Source: Stomoxys calcitrans (Eukaryota; Arthropoda; Insecta; Diptera; Muscidae). From it: a stretch of 64,000 bases of DNA. The DNA is taken from assembly GCF_963082655.1 (NCBI RefSeq), contig NC_081555.1, forward strand, positions 153,083,378 to 153,147,377. The letters run 5' to 3'. Positions within the stretch are counted from its first letter, which is position 1, and the number at the start of each line of letters is the position of its first letter. The translations under genes were made by a program, and so were the position numbers. Shown one piece after another: positions 20,801 through 31,873 of the stretch. The notes beneath the pieces were generated by a model, which did no database searches, was not told the origin of the DNA, and saw only the letters and a program-made list of their open reading frames with translations.

Positions 20801-23800
20801 CATTACATATCGAAATTTCACTTGGAAGACTTAAAATGGCTGTATCTCCTAAACTATGCGTCCTAGAGGGAAATGGGCCTTAATTCGTGACTACATCAAA
20901 AAATTCAAAATTTCATCGAAAATCTCTTAGATATCGAAATTTCACTTGGAAAACTTAAAATGGCTGTATCTCCTGAACTATGCGTCCTAGAGGGAAATGG
21001 ACCTTAATTTGAGACTGCATTAAAAAATTTTGAAATTTCATCGAAAGTCCATTACATATTGAAATTTCACTTGGAAAATTTAAAATGGCTGTATCTCCTA
21101 AACTATGCGTCCTACAGGAAAATGGACCTTAATTCGTGACTACATCAAAAAATTCAAAATTTCATCGAAAATTCCTTAGATATCGAAATTTCACTTGGAA
21201 AACTTAAAATGGCTGTATCTCCTAAACTATGCGTCCTAGAGGGAAATGGGCCTTAATTCATGACTCCATAAAAAAAATCAAAATTTCATCGAAAGTCCAT
21301 TACATATCGAAATTTCACTTGGAAGACTTAAAATGGCTGTATCTCCTAAACTATGCGTCCTAGAGGGAAATGGGCCTTAATTCGTGACTACATCAAAAAA
21401 TTCAAAATTTCATCGAAAATCTCTTAGATATCGAAATTTCACTTGGAAAACTTAAAATGGCTGTATCTCCTAAACTATGCGTCCTAGAGGGAAATGGACC
21501 TTAATTCGTGACTACATCACAAAATTCCAAATTTCATCGAAAATCCCTTAGATATCGAAATTTCACTTGGAAAACTTAAAATGGCTGTATCTCCTAAACA
21601 ATGCGTCCTAGAGGGAAATGGGCCTTAATTCATGACTCCATAAAAAAATTAAAAATATCATCGAAAGTCCATTACATATCGAATTTTCACTTGGAAAACT
21701 TAAAATGGCTGTATCTCCTAAACTATGCGTCCTAGAGGGAAATGGGCCTTAATTCGTGACTACATCAAAAAATTCAAAATTTCATCAAAAGTCCTATAGA
21801 TACTGAAATTTCACTTGAAAAATTTAAAATGGCTGTATCTCCTAAACTATGCGTCCTACAGGAAAATGGACCTTAATTCGTGACTACATCAAAAAATTCA
21901 AAATTTCATCGAAAATTCCTTAGATATCGAAATTTCACTTGTAAAACTTAAAATGGCTGTATCTCCTAAACTATGCGTCCTAGAGGGAAATGGGCCTTAA
22001 TTCGTGACTACATCAAAAAATTCGAAATTTCATCAAAAGTCCATTACATATCGAAATTTCACTTGGAAAACTTAAAATGGCTGTATCTCCTAAACTATGC
22101 GTCCTAGAGGGAAATGGGCCTTAATTCGTGACTACATCAAAAAATTCAAAATTTCATCGAAAATCTCTTAGATATCGAAATTTCACTTGGAAAACTTAAA
22201 ATGGCTGTATCTCCTAAACTATGCGTCCTAGAGGGAAATGGGCCTTAATTCATGACTCCATCAAAAAATTCAAAATTTCATCGAAAATCTCTTAGATATC
22301 GAAATTTCACTTGGAAAACTTAAAATGGCTGTATCTCCTAAACTATGCGTCCTAGAGGGAAATGGGCCTTAATTCGTGACTACATCAAAAAATTCAAAAT
22401 TTCATCGAAAATCTCTTAGATATCGAAATTTCACTTGGAAAACTTAAAATGGCTGTATCTCCTAAACTATGCGTCCTAGAGGGAAATGGGCCTTAATTCA
22501 TGACTTCATAAAAAAATTAAAAATATCATCGAAAGTCCATTACATATCGAATTTTCACTTGGAAAACTTAAAATGGCTGTATCTCCTGGAAAATTTAAAA
22601 TGGCTGTATCTCCTAAACTATGCGTCCTACAGGAAAATGGACCTTAATTCGTGACTACATCAAAAAATTCAAAATTTCATCGAAAATCTCTTAGATATCG
22701 AAATTTCACTTGGAAAACTTAAAATGGCTGTATCTCCTAAACTATGCGTCCTAGAGGGAAATGGGCCTTAATTCATGACTCCATAAAAAAATTAAAAATA
22801 TCATCGAAAGTCCATTACATATCGAATTTTCACTTGGAAAACTTAAAATGGCTGTATCTCCTAAACTATGCGTCCTAGAGGGAAATGGGCCTTAATTCGT
22901 GACTACATCAAAAAATTCAAAATTTCATCAAAAGTCCTATAGATACTGAAATTTCACTTGAAAAATTTAAAATGGCTGTATCTCCTAAACTATGCGTCCT
23001 AAAGGAAAATGGACCTTAATTCGTGACTACAACAAAAAATTCAAAATTTCATCGAAAATTCCTTAGATATCGAAATTTCACTTGGAAAACTTAAAATGGC
23101 TGTATCTCCTAAACTATGCGTCCTAGAGGGAAATGGGCCTTAATTCGTGACTACATCAAAAAATTCGAAATTTCATCAAAAGTCCATTACATATCGAAAT
23201 TTCGCTTGGAAGACTTAAAATGGCTGTATCTCCTAAACTATGCGTCCTAGAGGGAAATGGGCCTTAATTCGTGACTACATCAAAAAATTCAAAATTTCAT
23301 CGAAAATCTCTTAGATATCGAAATTTCACTTGGAAAACTTAAAATGGCTGTATCTCCTGAACTATGCGTCCTAGAGGGAAATGGACCTTAATTTGAGACT
23401 ACATTAAAAAATTTTGAAATTTCATCGAAAGTCCATTACATATTGAAATTTCACTTGGAAAATTTAAAATGGCTGTATCTCCTAAACTATGCGTCCTACA
23501 GGAAAATGGACCTTAATTCGTGACTACATCAAAAAATTCAAAATTTCATCGAAAATTCCTTAGATATCGAAATTTCACTTGGAAAACTTAAAATGGCTGT
23601 ATCTCCTAAACTATGCGTCCTAGAGGGAAATGGGCCTTAATTCATGACTCCATAAAAAAAATCAAAATTTCATCGAAAGTCCATTACATATCGAAATTTC
23701 ACTTGGAAGACTTAAAATGGCTGTATCTCCTAAACTATGCGTCCTAGAGGGAAATGGGCCTTAATTCGTGACTACATCAAAAAATTCAAAATTTCATCGA

Positions 23801-26800
23801 AAATCTCTTAGATATCGAAATTTCACTTGGAAAACTTAAAATGGCTGTATCTCCTAAACTATGCGTCCTAGAGGGAAATGGACCTTAATTCGTGACTACA
23901 TCAAAAAATTCCAAATTTCATCGAAAATCCCTTAGATATCGAAATTTCACTTGGAAAACTTAAAATGGCTGTATCTCCTAAACAATGCGTCCTAGAGGGA
24001 AATGGGCCTTAATTCATGACTCCATAAAAAAATTAAAAATATCATCGAAAGTCCATTACATATCGAATTTTCACTTGGAAAACTTAAAATGGCTGTATCT
24101 CCTAAACTATGCGTCCTAGAGGGAAATGGGCCTTAATTCGTGACTACATCAAAAAATTCAAAATTTCATCAAAAGTCCTATAGATACTGAAATTTCACTT
24201 GAAAAATTTAAAATGGCTGTATCTCCTAAACTATGCGTCCTACAGGAAAATGGACCTTAATTCGTGACTACATCAAAAAATTCAAAATTTCATCGAAAAT
24301 TCCTTAGATATCGAAATTTCACTTGTAAAACTTAAAATGGCTGTATCTCCTAAACTATGCGTCCTAGAGGGAAATGGGCCTTAATTCGTGACTACATCAA
24401 AAAATTCGAAATTTCATCAAAAGTCCATTACATATCGAAATTTCACTTGGAAAACTTAAAATGGCTGTATCTCCTAAACTATGCGTCCTAGAGGGAAATG
24501 GGCCTTAATTCGTGACTACATCAAAAAATTCAAAATTTCATCGAAAATCTCTTAGATATCGAAATTTCACTTGGAAAACTTAAAATGGCTGTATCTCCTA
24601 AACTATGCGCCCTAGAGGGAAATGGGCCTTAATTCATGACTCCATAAAAAAATTAAAAATATCATCGAAAGTCCATTACATATCGAATTTTCACTTGGAA
24701 AACTTAAAATGGCTGTATCTCCTAAACTATGCGTCCTAGAGGGAAATGGGCCTTAATTCGTGACTACATCAAAAAATTCAAAATTTCATCGAAAATCTCT
24801 TAGATATCGAAATTTCACTTGGAAAACTTAAAATGGCTGTATCTCCTAAACTATGCGTCCTAGAGGGAAATGGACCTTAATTTGAGACTACATTAAAAAA
24901 TTTTGAAATTTCATCGAAAGTCCATTACATATTGAAATTTCACTTGGAAAATTTAAAATGGCTGTATCTCCTAAACTATGCGTCCTAGAGGGAAATGGGC
25001 CTTAATTCGTGACAACATCAAAAAATTCGAAATTTCATCGAAATTTGAGATTACATTAAAAAATTTCGAAATTTCATCGAAAGTCCATTACATATCGAAA
25101 TTTCACTTGGAAAACTTAAAATGGCTGTATCTCCTAAACTATGCGTCTTAGAGGGAAATGGGCCTTAATTCGTGACTACATCAAAAAATTCAAAATTTCA
25201 TCGAAAGTCCTTTACATATCGAAATTTCACTTGGAAAACTTAAAATGGCTGTATCTCCTAAACTATGCGTCCTAGAGGGAAATGGGCCTTAATTCGTGAC
25301 TACATCAAAAAATTCGAAATTTCATCGAAAATCTCTTAGATATCGAAATTTCACTTGGAAAACTTAAAATGGCTGTATCTCCTAAACTATGCGTCCTAGA
25401 GGGAAATGGGCCTTAATTCGTGACTACATCAAAAAATTCAAAATTTCATCGACAGTCCATTACATATCGAAATTTCACTTAGAAATCTTAAAATGGCTGT
25501 ATCTCCTAAACTACGCGTCCTACAGGAAAATGGACCTTAATTTGAGACTACATTAAAACATATCGAAATTTCATCGAAAGTCCATTACATATCGAAATTT
25601 CACTTGGAAAACTTAAAATGGCTGTATCTCCTAAACTATGCGTCCTAGAGGGAAATGGGCCTTAATTCGTGACTACATCAAAAAATTCGAAATTTCATCA
25701 AAAGTCCATTACATATCGAAATTTCACTTGGAAAACTTAAAATGGCTGTATCTCCTAAACTATGCGTCCTAGAGGGAAATGGGCCTTAATTCGTGACTAC
25801 ATCAAAAAATTCAAAATTTCATCGAAAATCTCTTAGATATCGAAATTTCACTTGGAAAACTTAAAATGGCTGTATCTCCTAAACTATGCGTCCTAGAGGG
25901 AAATGGGCCTTAATTCATGACTCCATAAAAAAATTAAAAATATCATCGAAAGTCCATTACATATCGAATTTTCACTTGGAAAACTTAAAATGGCTGTATC
26001 TCCTAAACTATGCGTCCTAGAGGGAAATGGGCCTTAATTCGTGACTACATCAAAAAATTCAAAATTTCATCAAAAGTCCTATAGATACTGAAATTTCACT
26101 TGAAAAATTTAAAATGGCTGTATCTCCTAAACTATGCGTCCTACAGGAAAATGGACCTTAATTCGTGACTACATCAAAAAATTCAAAATTTCATCGAAAA
26201 TTCCTTAGATATCGAAATTTCACTTGGAAAACTTAAAATGGCTGTATCTCCTAAACTATGCGTCCTAGAGGGAAATGGGCCTTAATTCGTGACTACATCA
26301 AAAAATTCGAAATTTCATCAAAAGTCCATTACATATCGAAATTTCACTTGGAAGACTTAAAATGGCTGTATCTCCTAAACTATGCGTCCTAGAGGGAAAT
26401 GGGCCTTAATTCGTGACTACATCAAAAAATTCAAAATTTCATAGAAAATCTCTTAGATATCGAAATTTCACTTGGAAAACTTAAAATGGCTGTATCTCCT
26501 GAACTATGCGTCCTAGAGGGAAATGGACCTTAATTTGAGACTACATTAAAAAATTTTGAAATTTCATCGAAAGTCCATTACATATTGAAATTTCACTTGG
26601 AAAATTTAAAATGGCTGTATCTCCTAAACTATGCGTCCTACAGGAAAATGGACCTTAATTCGTGACTACATCAAAAAATTCAAAATTTCATCGAAAATTC
26701 CTTAGATATCGAAATTTCACTTGGAAAACTTAAAATGGCTGTATCTCCTAAACTATGCGTCCTAGAGGGAAATGGGCCTTAATTCATGACTCCATAAAAA

Positions 26801-27723
26801 AAATCAAAATTTCATCGAAAGTCCATTACATATCGAAATTTCACTTGGAATACTTAAAATGGCTGTATCTCCTAAACTATGCGTCCTAGAGGGAAATGGG
26901 CCTTAATTCGTGACTACATCAAAAAATTCAAAATTTCATCGAAAATCTCTTAGATATCGAAATTTCACTTGGAAAACTTAAAATGGCTGTATCTCCTAAA
27001 CTATGCGTCCTAGAGGGAAATGGACCTTAATTCGTGACTACATCACAAAATTCCAAATTTCATCGAAAATCCCTTAGATATCGAAATTTCACTTGGAAAA
27101 CTTAAAATGGCTGTATCTCCTAAACAATGCGTCCTAGAGGGAAATGGGCCTTAATTCATGACTCCATAAAAAAATTAAAAATATCATCGAAAGTCCATTA
27201 CATATCGAATTTTCACTTGGAAAACTTAAAATGGCTGTATCTCCTAAACTATGCGTCCTAGAGGGAAACGGACCTTAATTCGTGACTACATCAAAAAATT
27301 CAAAATCTCATCGAAAGTCCATTACATATCGAAATTTCACTTGGAAAACTTAAAATGGCTGTATCTCCTAAACTATGCGTCCTACAGGAAAATGGACCTT
27401 AATTCGTGACTACATCAAAAAATTCAAAATTTCATCGAAAATTCCTTAGATATCGAAATTTCACTTGTAAAACTTAAAATGGCTGTATCTCCTAAACTAT
27501 GCGTCCTAGAGGGAAATGGGCCTTAATTCGTGACTACATCAAAAAATTCGAAATTTCATCAAAAGTCCATTACATATCGAAATTTCACTTGGAAAACTTA
27601 AAATGGCTGTTTCTCCTAAACTATGCGTCCTAGAGGGAAATGGGCCTTAATTCGTGACTACATCAAAAAATTCAAAATTTCATCGAAAATCTCTTAGATA
27701 TCGAAATTTCACTTGGAAAACTT
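14819..27723. repeat. 124-bp satellite DNA, left block
   Basis: About 104 head-to-tail monomers follow the pattern AACTATGCGTCCTAGAGGGA ... CTTAATTCGTGACTACATC ... TTTCATCGAAAGTCCATTAC ... TTTCACTTGGAAAACTT ... ATGGCTGTATCTCCTA. Consecutive AACTATGCGT starts at 15,781 and 15,905, and at 22,341 and 22,465, give exactly 124 bp. The first ~900 bp are ragged, with short or deleted units; the centre is nearly uniform. Variant monomers recur at fixed distances (higher-order structure). The monomer is AT-rich and, at 124 bp, shifts frame each copy. The few frames at 15,259, 18,374 and 22,469 are not genes. Confidence 0.97.
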
Positions 27724-27923
27724 NNNNNNNNNNNNNNNNNNNNNNNNNNNNNNNNNNNNNNNNNNNNNNNNNNNNNNNNNNNNNNNNNNNNNNNNNNNNN
27801 NNNNNNNNNNNNNNNNNNNNNNNNNNNNNNNNNNNNNNNNNNNNNNNNNNNNNNNNNNNNNNNNNNNNNNNNNNNNNNNNNNNNNNNNNNNNNNNNNNNN
27901 NNNNNNNNNNNNNNNNNNNNNNN
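27724..27923. other. Assembly gap of exactly 200 N
   Basis: A run of 200 undetermined bases lies between satellite ending ...CACTTGGAAAACTT and the first base of the retrotransposon. The round number suggests a placeholder, so the true length is unknown. Confidence 0.95.
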
Positions 27924-27959
27924 AGTCAGTTGAGCTTCTTTACATCTGACGTGTTTCTA
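27924..27959 (+). promoter_or_regulatory. Putative internal Pol II promoter of the retrotransposon (initiator plus downstream element)
   Basis: The first known bases read AGTCAGTTGAGC, with a TCAGT initiator-like core. 'TGACGTGT' follows at 27,947-27,954, about 24 bases from the first base, and the ORF1 ATG is at 27,960. Fly Jockey/Doc/F-type elements start with a TCAGT-like initiator and carry RGACGTGY about 25 bases downstream. Here the first base of that motif is T rather than R. The assignment is by similarity only. Confidence 0.5.
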
Positions 27960-28880
27960 ATGGATCTCCCTCCAAATACTCTTTGTGCGAAGTGCTTCAA
28001 GGCTTTGAACGGGAAGTTCATAGCATGCCACATTTGCAGAGCTAAGCTACACTTCTTTTGTGCCAACGTCGATACTAATATTGGCGAATTATTTGTTAAA
28101 AATTCAAATATTGTATTTAATTGCAATGACTGCCTATCAGTTTCTTCTGATTGGTTGCTCGCATTGCCTCTTTGACCAGTGGAAGTGAGAGAGCTAAAAG
28201 TCTTAATAAACTCATCTTTATGTGCTGAAGTGCGAGAGATAAAAAAAACAGTGGAGAAAAACAACAAACCTCCAAGCAAAGAAGTTCATCAACAAAATGC
28301 AAATCATTATTCTGAGACCAGTGGTAGCGATGTTGTTGGTACTGTCCAAAGTCTTATTATACCAGTTACATCTACAAGGTGCACAATCCATGAACAAGCC
28401 GAGCTCGCAACATGTTGTTTCATATGCACCATCGGTTTCGTCAGTGAGTACAAATGATGTTAATGCAGTAACAATAGGAATGAAATGTTCGAACCAAACC
28501 ATCAAGCAAGTATGGGTTGGGAAACTGTTCAAAGGCGTAGACGAAAAGGGGGCAAAGTCATATTCGGTGAAAATAATGTACCTAATGATTTGGAAGTGGT
28601 GGCGACCAAGAAATGGATTCATATATCAAAGTTTAAGCCAACTGTTTCATGCGATCAAATTATCAATTATATTGCTGCCAACTCCAACATTGATAAAGCT
28701 AATATTGAATGCTATAAATTAGTAAAGAAAGACGCTAATTTAAGTGAATTAAAAAGTGTTAATTTTAAGCTGGGTGTAGTATCTAGTTTTTATAATGATA
28801 TTTTTAACTCTAAATGTGGCCTACCGATATCAGGGTACGTCCGTTTAAAAATTTTCAAAAAAGGGGAAATACAACCTTAG
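27960..28880 (+). pseudogene. ORF1 protein (PHD-like zinc finger) of the satellite-inserted retrotransposon, frameshifted
   Basis: From ATG at 27,960 the frame reads 'MDLPPNTLCAKCF', then 'FIACHICRAKLHFFCANVD' and 'NCNDC', a Cys/His pattern like the PHD finger of CR1-type ORF1 proteins. A TGA stops it at 28,173. The protein appears to continue in the frame at 28,179-28,457 ('EVREIKKTVEKNNKPPSKE', coiled-coil-like). It resumes at 28,485-28,880, with 'RRRRKGGKVIFGENNVP' and 'WIHISKFKPTVSCDQIINYI' followed by 'KLVKKDANLSELKSVNFKLG', the conserved C-terminal ORF1 domain. Two frame breaks are therefore inferred. The family role is RNA binding in the retrotransposition complex. Confidence 0.7.
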
Positions 28881-28904
28881 TTCAGTAGTAGATGCTGCAC
28901 ATAA

Positions 28905-29553
28905 TCTAAAAGTGTTTTATCAAAATATGTCAGGTATTCGCACAAAGGCCAATGAAATCATGAATTTTACGTCCCAATGTGACTTTGATTTAAATTCTCA
29001 TTGTTGAGACCTGGCTTAATTCGACTTTTATGATGCGAATTTTTCGACATGAATTTGTTTAATGTATATCGGAAGGATAGAAATGCTTATCGTACAGGAT
29101 TATCCCGGGGTGGGGGTGTTCTTATTGCTGTAAAATCTAAATATAAATCCTATTTATGTAAATTGATGATGATGATGGTCTTTTGGATCAAATTGCACTA
29201 TATGTAATTGGATTTAATCAAAAACTGTTAATATCTCTATCGTATATACCTCCTGGGAGTCATGATATATCTATTCTAAACATGTCTCTAATATTGTTAA
29301 TTTGGAAGAGAATATGTGTTCTGATACTAATTTATGTGTAATGGGAGATTTTAATTTATCAAGTATTTGTTGGACCATGATGAACGACAATTATTTTTTA
29401 ACGCCTAGTAATGTTAATAAAGGGTTTGAAGTTAATTTTATCGATGCGTTATTGAGCGTTGGTTTGGTTCAAATTAATCATATTGCTAATAAAATGCGTC
29501 GATTTCTTGATTTAATTTTTGTATCACGCAGACTGCAATTTCAAAATATATGA
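28905..29553 (+). pseudogene. AP-endonuclease domain of ORF2, frameshifted
   Basis: 'VFYQNMSGIRTKANEIMNF' (about 28,912-28,970) is the first endonuclease block, with N in place. 'AYRTGLSRGGGVLIAVKS' (about 29,085-29,140) is the next. The frame at 29,302-29,553 carries 'CVMGDFNLSSICW' (GDFN catalytic pair, about 29,338-29,365) and 'RRFLDLIFVS', the LDLIFVS block before the final SDH. A stop in the WETWL region and at least two frameshifts are visible. After 29,553 the sequence continues in another frame ('IPVSPPSVHHVPTILEME', 29,519-29,740). That frame's H-x-V/P is where SDHxP is expected (reads VHHVP). Confidence 0.75.
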
Positions 29554-30027
29554 ATGTTTGATTCCAGTATCTCCTCCAAGTGTTCATCATGTTCCTACAA
29601 TTTTAGAAATGGAATGTTTTATGTACATCCCTAATGATACTTCTGAGTGTTTCAATTTTAATTACAACGCATGTAACTTTGATGTGCTAAATTCGATGCT
29701 TTCATCTATAAATTGGGTATCGATGTTTCCCTACGTGTGAACCATCCAATTGTTATGATATTTTTCTGGCAAAGGTTTTAGACATTCTTAAATTGAATGT
29801 TCCTCTAAAGAAGAAAAAGCCCTATAAGCTTCCATGGTATACTAAAGGCCTAAAAAAACTAAAAAATCTGCGCAATAAATTCCATAATCGATTCATTAAA
29901 TCTGGTAATCTGGAAGAGCAAGTCAAATTTTTACATTATCAAAAAGAATTTAATTTTTAAACAAATTTCTTTATAAACAATACATTCTTTCTAAAGAGAA
30001 TGAAATTAAAGTAAATGTTAAACATTT

Positions 30028-31461
30028 TTGGTCGTTGTGAAGTCTAAGAAGAAATCTTCAGATATCCCATCTACTGTTCAATATAACAGTTGCATCTCGC
30101 AGTCTGGCCATGATGTTGTAAACATGTTTGCTAATTTTTTCCAATCTAATTTTGAGCAGCCTTCCACTTGTAATATGACGCTACCATGTTCTTATTCAGC
30201 CATAAATTTGGGAAGTATTTATATCTGTGAGGATGATGTTTTTGAAGCTATTGGTGCAATCAAAAATAGCTATAAAAGTGATGCTGATGGTCTTTGTGCT
30301 TATTTCTTAAAAAGTTGCTGTTTTAGCATTGTTTCCGTTTTGACTTTTATATTTCGCCTATCTCTTAAGAAAGGTATTTTTATAGCCAAGTGGAAGATAG
30401 CATCAATTACTCCTGTATTTAAAGAGGGTAGAAAAGATGATGTTACATGTTACAGGCCAATATCAAAACTTTCGTGTGTTTCGAAAATATTTGAAAATAT
30501 CATTTTCAAAAAATTATTTTTTCTTTGCAAGTCTACTATCTCTCCTTACCAGCATGGGTTTTTTTCGGGTAGATCTACCACATCGAATTTAACATTATTT
30601 ACAGATTACTGTATGACCGCCCTCGAGCGAGGTAAACAAGTAGAAGTTATTTACACTGACTTAAGCAAAGCTTTTGATAAAGTTTCGCATAGTATTTTAC
30701 TTGCTAAGTTACAGAATCTAGGTTTGCATTCAAATTTTCTAAAATGGATTCATTCATATCTAACTAACAGAGTGTGTAAAGTTAAAGTTGAAGGATACGT
30801 GTCTCAGCCATATTTTCAGACATCGGGAGTACCTCAGGGTAGCATCCTTGGCCCACTTCTTTTTAACTTATTTATCAATGACATCTCTTCATGTTTTTCG
30901 CATTCCAATTTTCTTTTGTATGCTGATGACTTGAAATTTTTTACTAAAATTGAGTCTCTACAAGATATAAATAATTTGCAAGTTGATTTAGATAACTTAG
31001 TCATGTGGTGCAACATCAATAAGCTTTTTTTGAACCTTTCAAAATGTTTTCACGTTTCTTATTTTAGATCACTTAATCCCATTCAACCAACCTTCAAAAT
31101 TGGCAGCCACAATCTTACTAAGCTAACTTCCATTCGTGATCTAGGCATTATATTTGATACATCACTATCATTTATTCCACATATAGACCACATTATTCCT
31201 GAGGCCTACAAGGTTCTTGCATTTATCAAAAGAAATTGTGCGGAATTTTCTGATCCTAATACCGCAAAATTAATTTATACGGCATTTGTTAGGTCTAAAC
31301 TGGAATACGCTTCAATTGTTTGGGATCCTCAATGTAGTGCTCACATTGTTCGCATTGAGAGAATTCAAAAAACTTTACAAAGTTTGCCCTTAAAAACTTA
31401 TTTCCTGCTCAGATGCCTCCATATAGATCTAGATTTTTGTTACTTGGCTTGCAATCCTTAG
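30028..31461 (+). CDS. Reverse transcriptase domain of ORF2 (477 codons open)
   Basis: This is an uninterrupted frame with the full set of non-LTR RT blocks. 'CYRPISKLSCVSKIFE' lies near residues 143-158, and 'YTDLSKAFDKVSH' has its catalytic Asp at residue 211. 'SGVPQGSILGP' begins near 266 and YADD is at residues 298-301 (30,919-30,930). The D of YTD and the DD of YADD are all present, as are GVPQGS and the thumb region ('LIYTAFVRSKLEYASIVWDP'). It copies element RNA at the nicked target. The nominal ATG is simply the first in the frame, since ORF2 began upstream with the endonuclease. The frame closes at 31,461 and continues in the +1-shifted frame at 31,413-31,760. Confidence 0.9.
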   Translation: MVVVKSKKKSSDIPSTVQYNSCISQSGHDVVNMFANFFQSNFEQPSTCNMTLPCSYSAINLGSIYICEDDVFEAIGAIKNSYKSDADGLCAYFLKSCCFSIVSVLTFIFRLSLKKGIFIAKWKIASITPVFKEGRKDDVTCYRPISKLSCVSKIFENIIFKKLFFLCKSTISPYQHGFFSGRSTTSNLTLFTDYCMTALERGKQVEVIYTDLSKAFDKVSHSILLAKLQNLGLHSNFLKWIHSYLTNRVCKVKVEGYVSQPYFQTSGVPQGSILGPLLFNLFINDISSCFSHSNFLLYADDLKFFTKIESLQDINNLQVDLDNLVMWCNINKLFLNLSKCFHVSYFRSLNPIQPTFKIGSHNLTKLTSIRDLGIIFDTSLSFIPHIDHIIPEAYKVLAFIKRNCAEFSDPNTAKLIYTAFVRSKLEYASIVWDPQCSAHIVRIERIQKTLQSLPLKTYFLLRCLHIDLDFCYLACNP

Positions 31462-31760
31462 AATCTCGTAGAAAATATCAATCGGCTTGCTTCATATTTG
31501 ACTTGCTTAATAATAATATTGATTCACCGGATTTGTTGTCTTTAGTTCCAACATTTGTTCCTCCAAGAAGCTTACGAGTTGTAAATTTGTTTGACATACC
31601 GTTCCACCGCACCAACTATGCGAGAAATGGGCCTTTAACACGAACTTTTTTGAATTTAAATTTTATCAACAACAGGCTTCAAAGGGAGTCAAAACCATGT
31701 ATTGATTTTAGCACATCAAAAGAAATTTTTAGATCCATTTTATATTATATATTTTTGTAG
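31413..31760 (+). pseudogene. ORF2 C-terminal region in a shifted frame
   Basis: 'MPPYRSRFLLLGLQSLESRRKY' leads into 'ACFIFDLLNNNIDSPDLLS', then 'RNGPLTRTFLNLN'. This resembles the post-RT tail of CR1/Jockey-superfamily ORF2 proteins (x-RRxxACFxFDLLxxxI). It overlaps the end of the RT frame by about 49 bp, showing one frameshift near 31,400-31,440. The 3' UTR of about 110 bp ends in (TAAA)n. Confidence 0.75.
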
Positions 31761-31873
31761 TATGCACCTCTTTATTATCATACATTACTATTTAAACATT
31801 TGTTACGGAAGTCATCTTAGTCTGTAAGGATATTTGTTCCATTGACTAATAAACAAATAAATAAATAAATAAA

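Larger units (their letters stand above)
27924..31873 (+). mobile_element. CR1/Jockey-superfamily non-LTR retrotransposon inserted in the satellite (~3.95 kb)
   Basis: The order is a short 5' leader, a zinc-finger ORF1 (27,960 to about 28,880), endonuclease (about 28,905-29,550), RT (30,028-31,461), a C-terminal part to 31,760 and an A-rich (TAAA)n tail ending about 31,873. No LTRs are seen. After the tail the satellite resumes at AAAATGGCTG, in the register in which it stopped before the gap. Several frameshifts break ORF1 and the endonuclease, while the RT frame is open over 477 codons, so decay is moderate. Clade assignment (CR1-like versus Jockey) is uncertain: the PHD-like ORF1 finger and microsatellite tail favour CR1-like. 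The 5' end may be intact or may extend into the gap. Confidence 0.85.

Noticed and set aside
15259..22654. Short ORFs inside the satellite (15,259-15,504; 18,374-18,649; 22,469-22,654)
   Set aside because: They are repeated monomer translations (MRPRGKWAL...) that arise where indels avoid stops; 124 bp is not a multiple of three, so no frame is conserved.
27654..28175. 173-codon ORF crossing the N gap
   Set aside because: Its first part is satellite and its middle is N; only the part from ATG 27,960 is a real ORF1 segment.
30834..31019. Minus-strand 61-codon ORF
   Set aside because: Shadow of the RT frame at 30,028-31,461.
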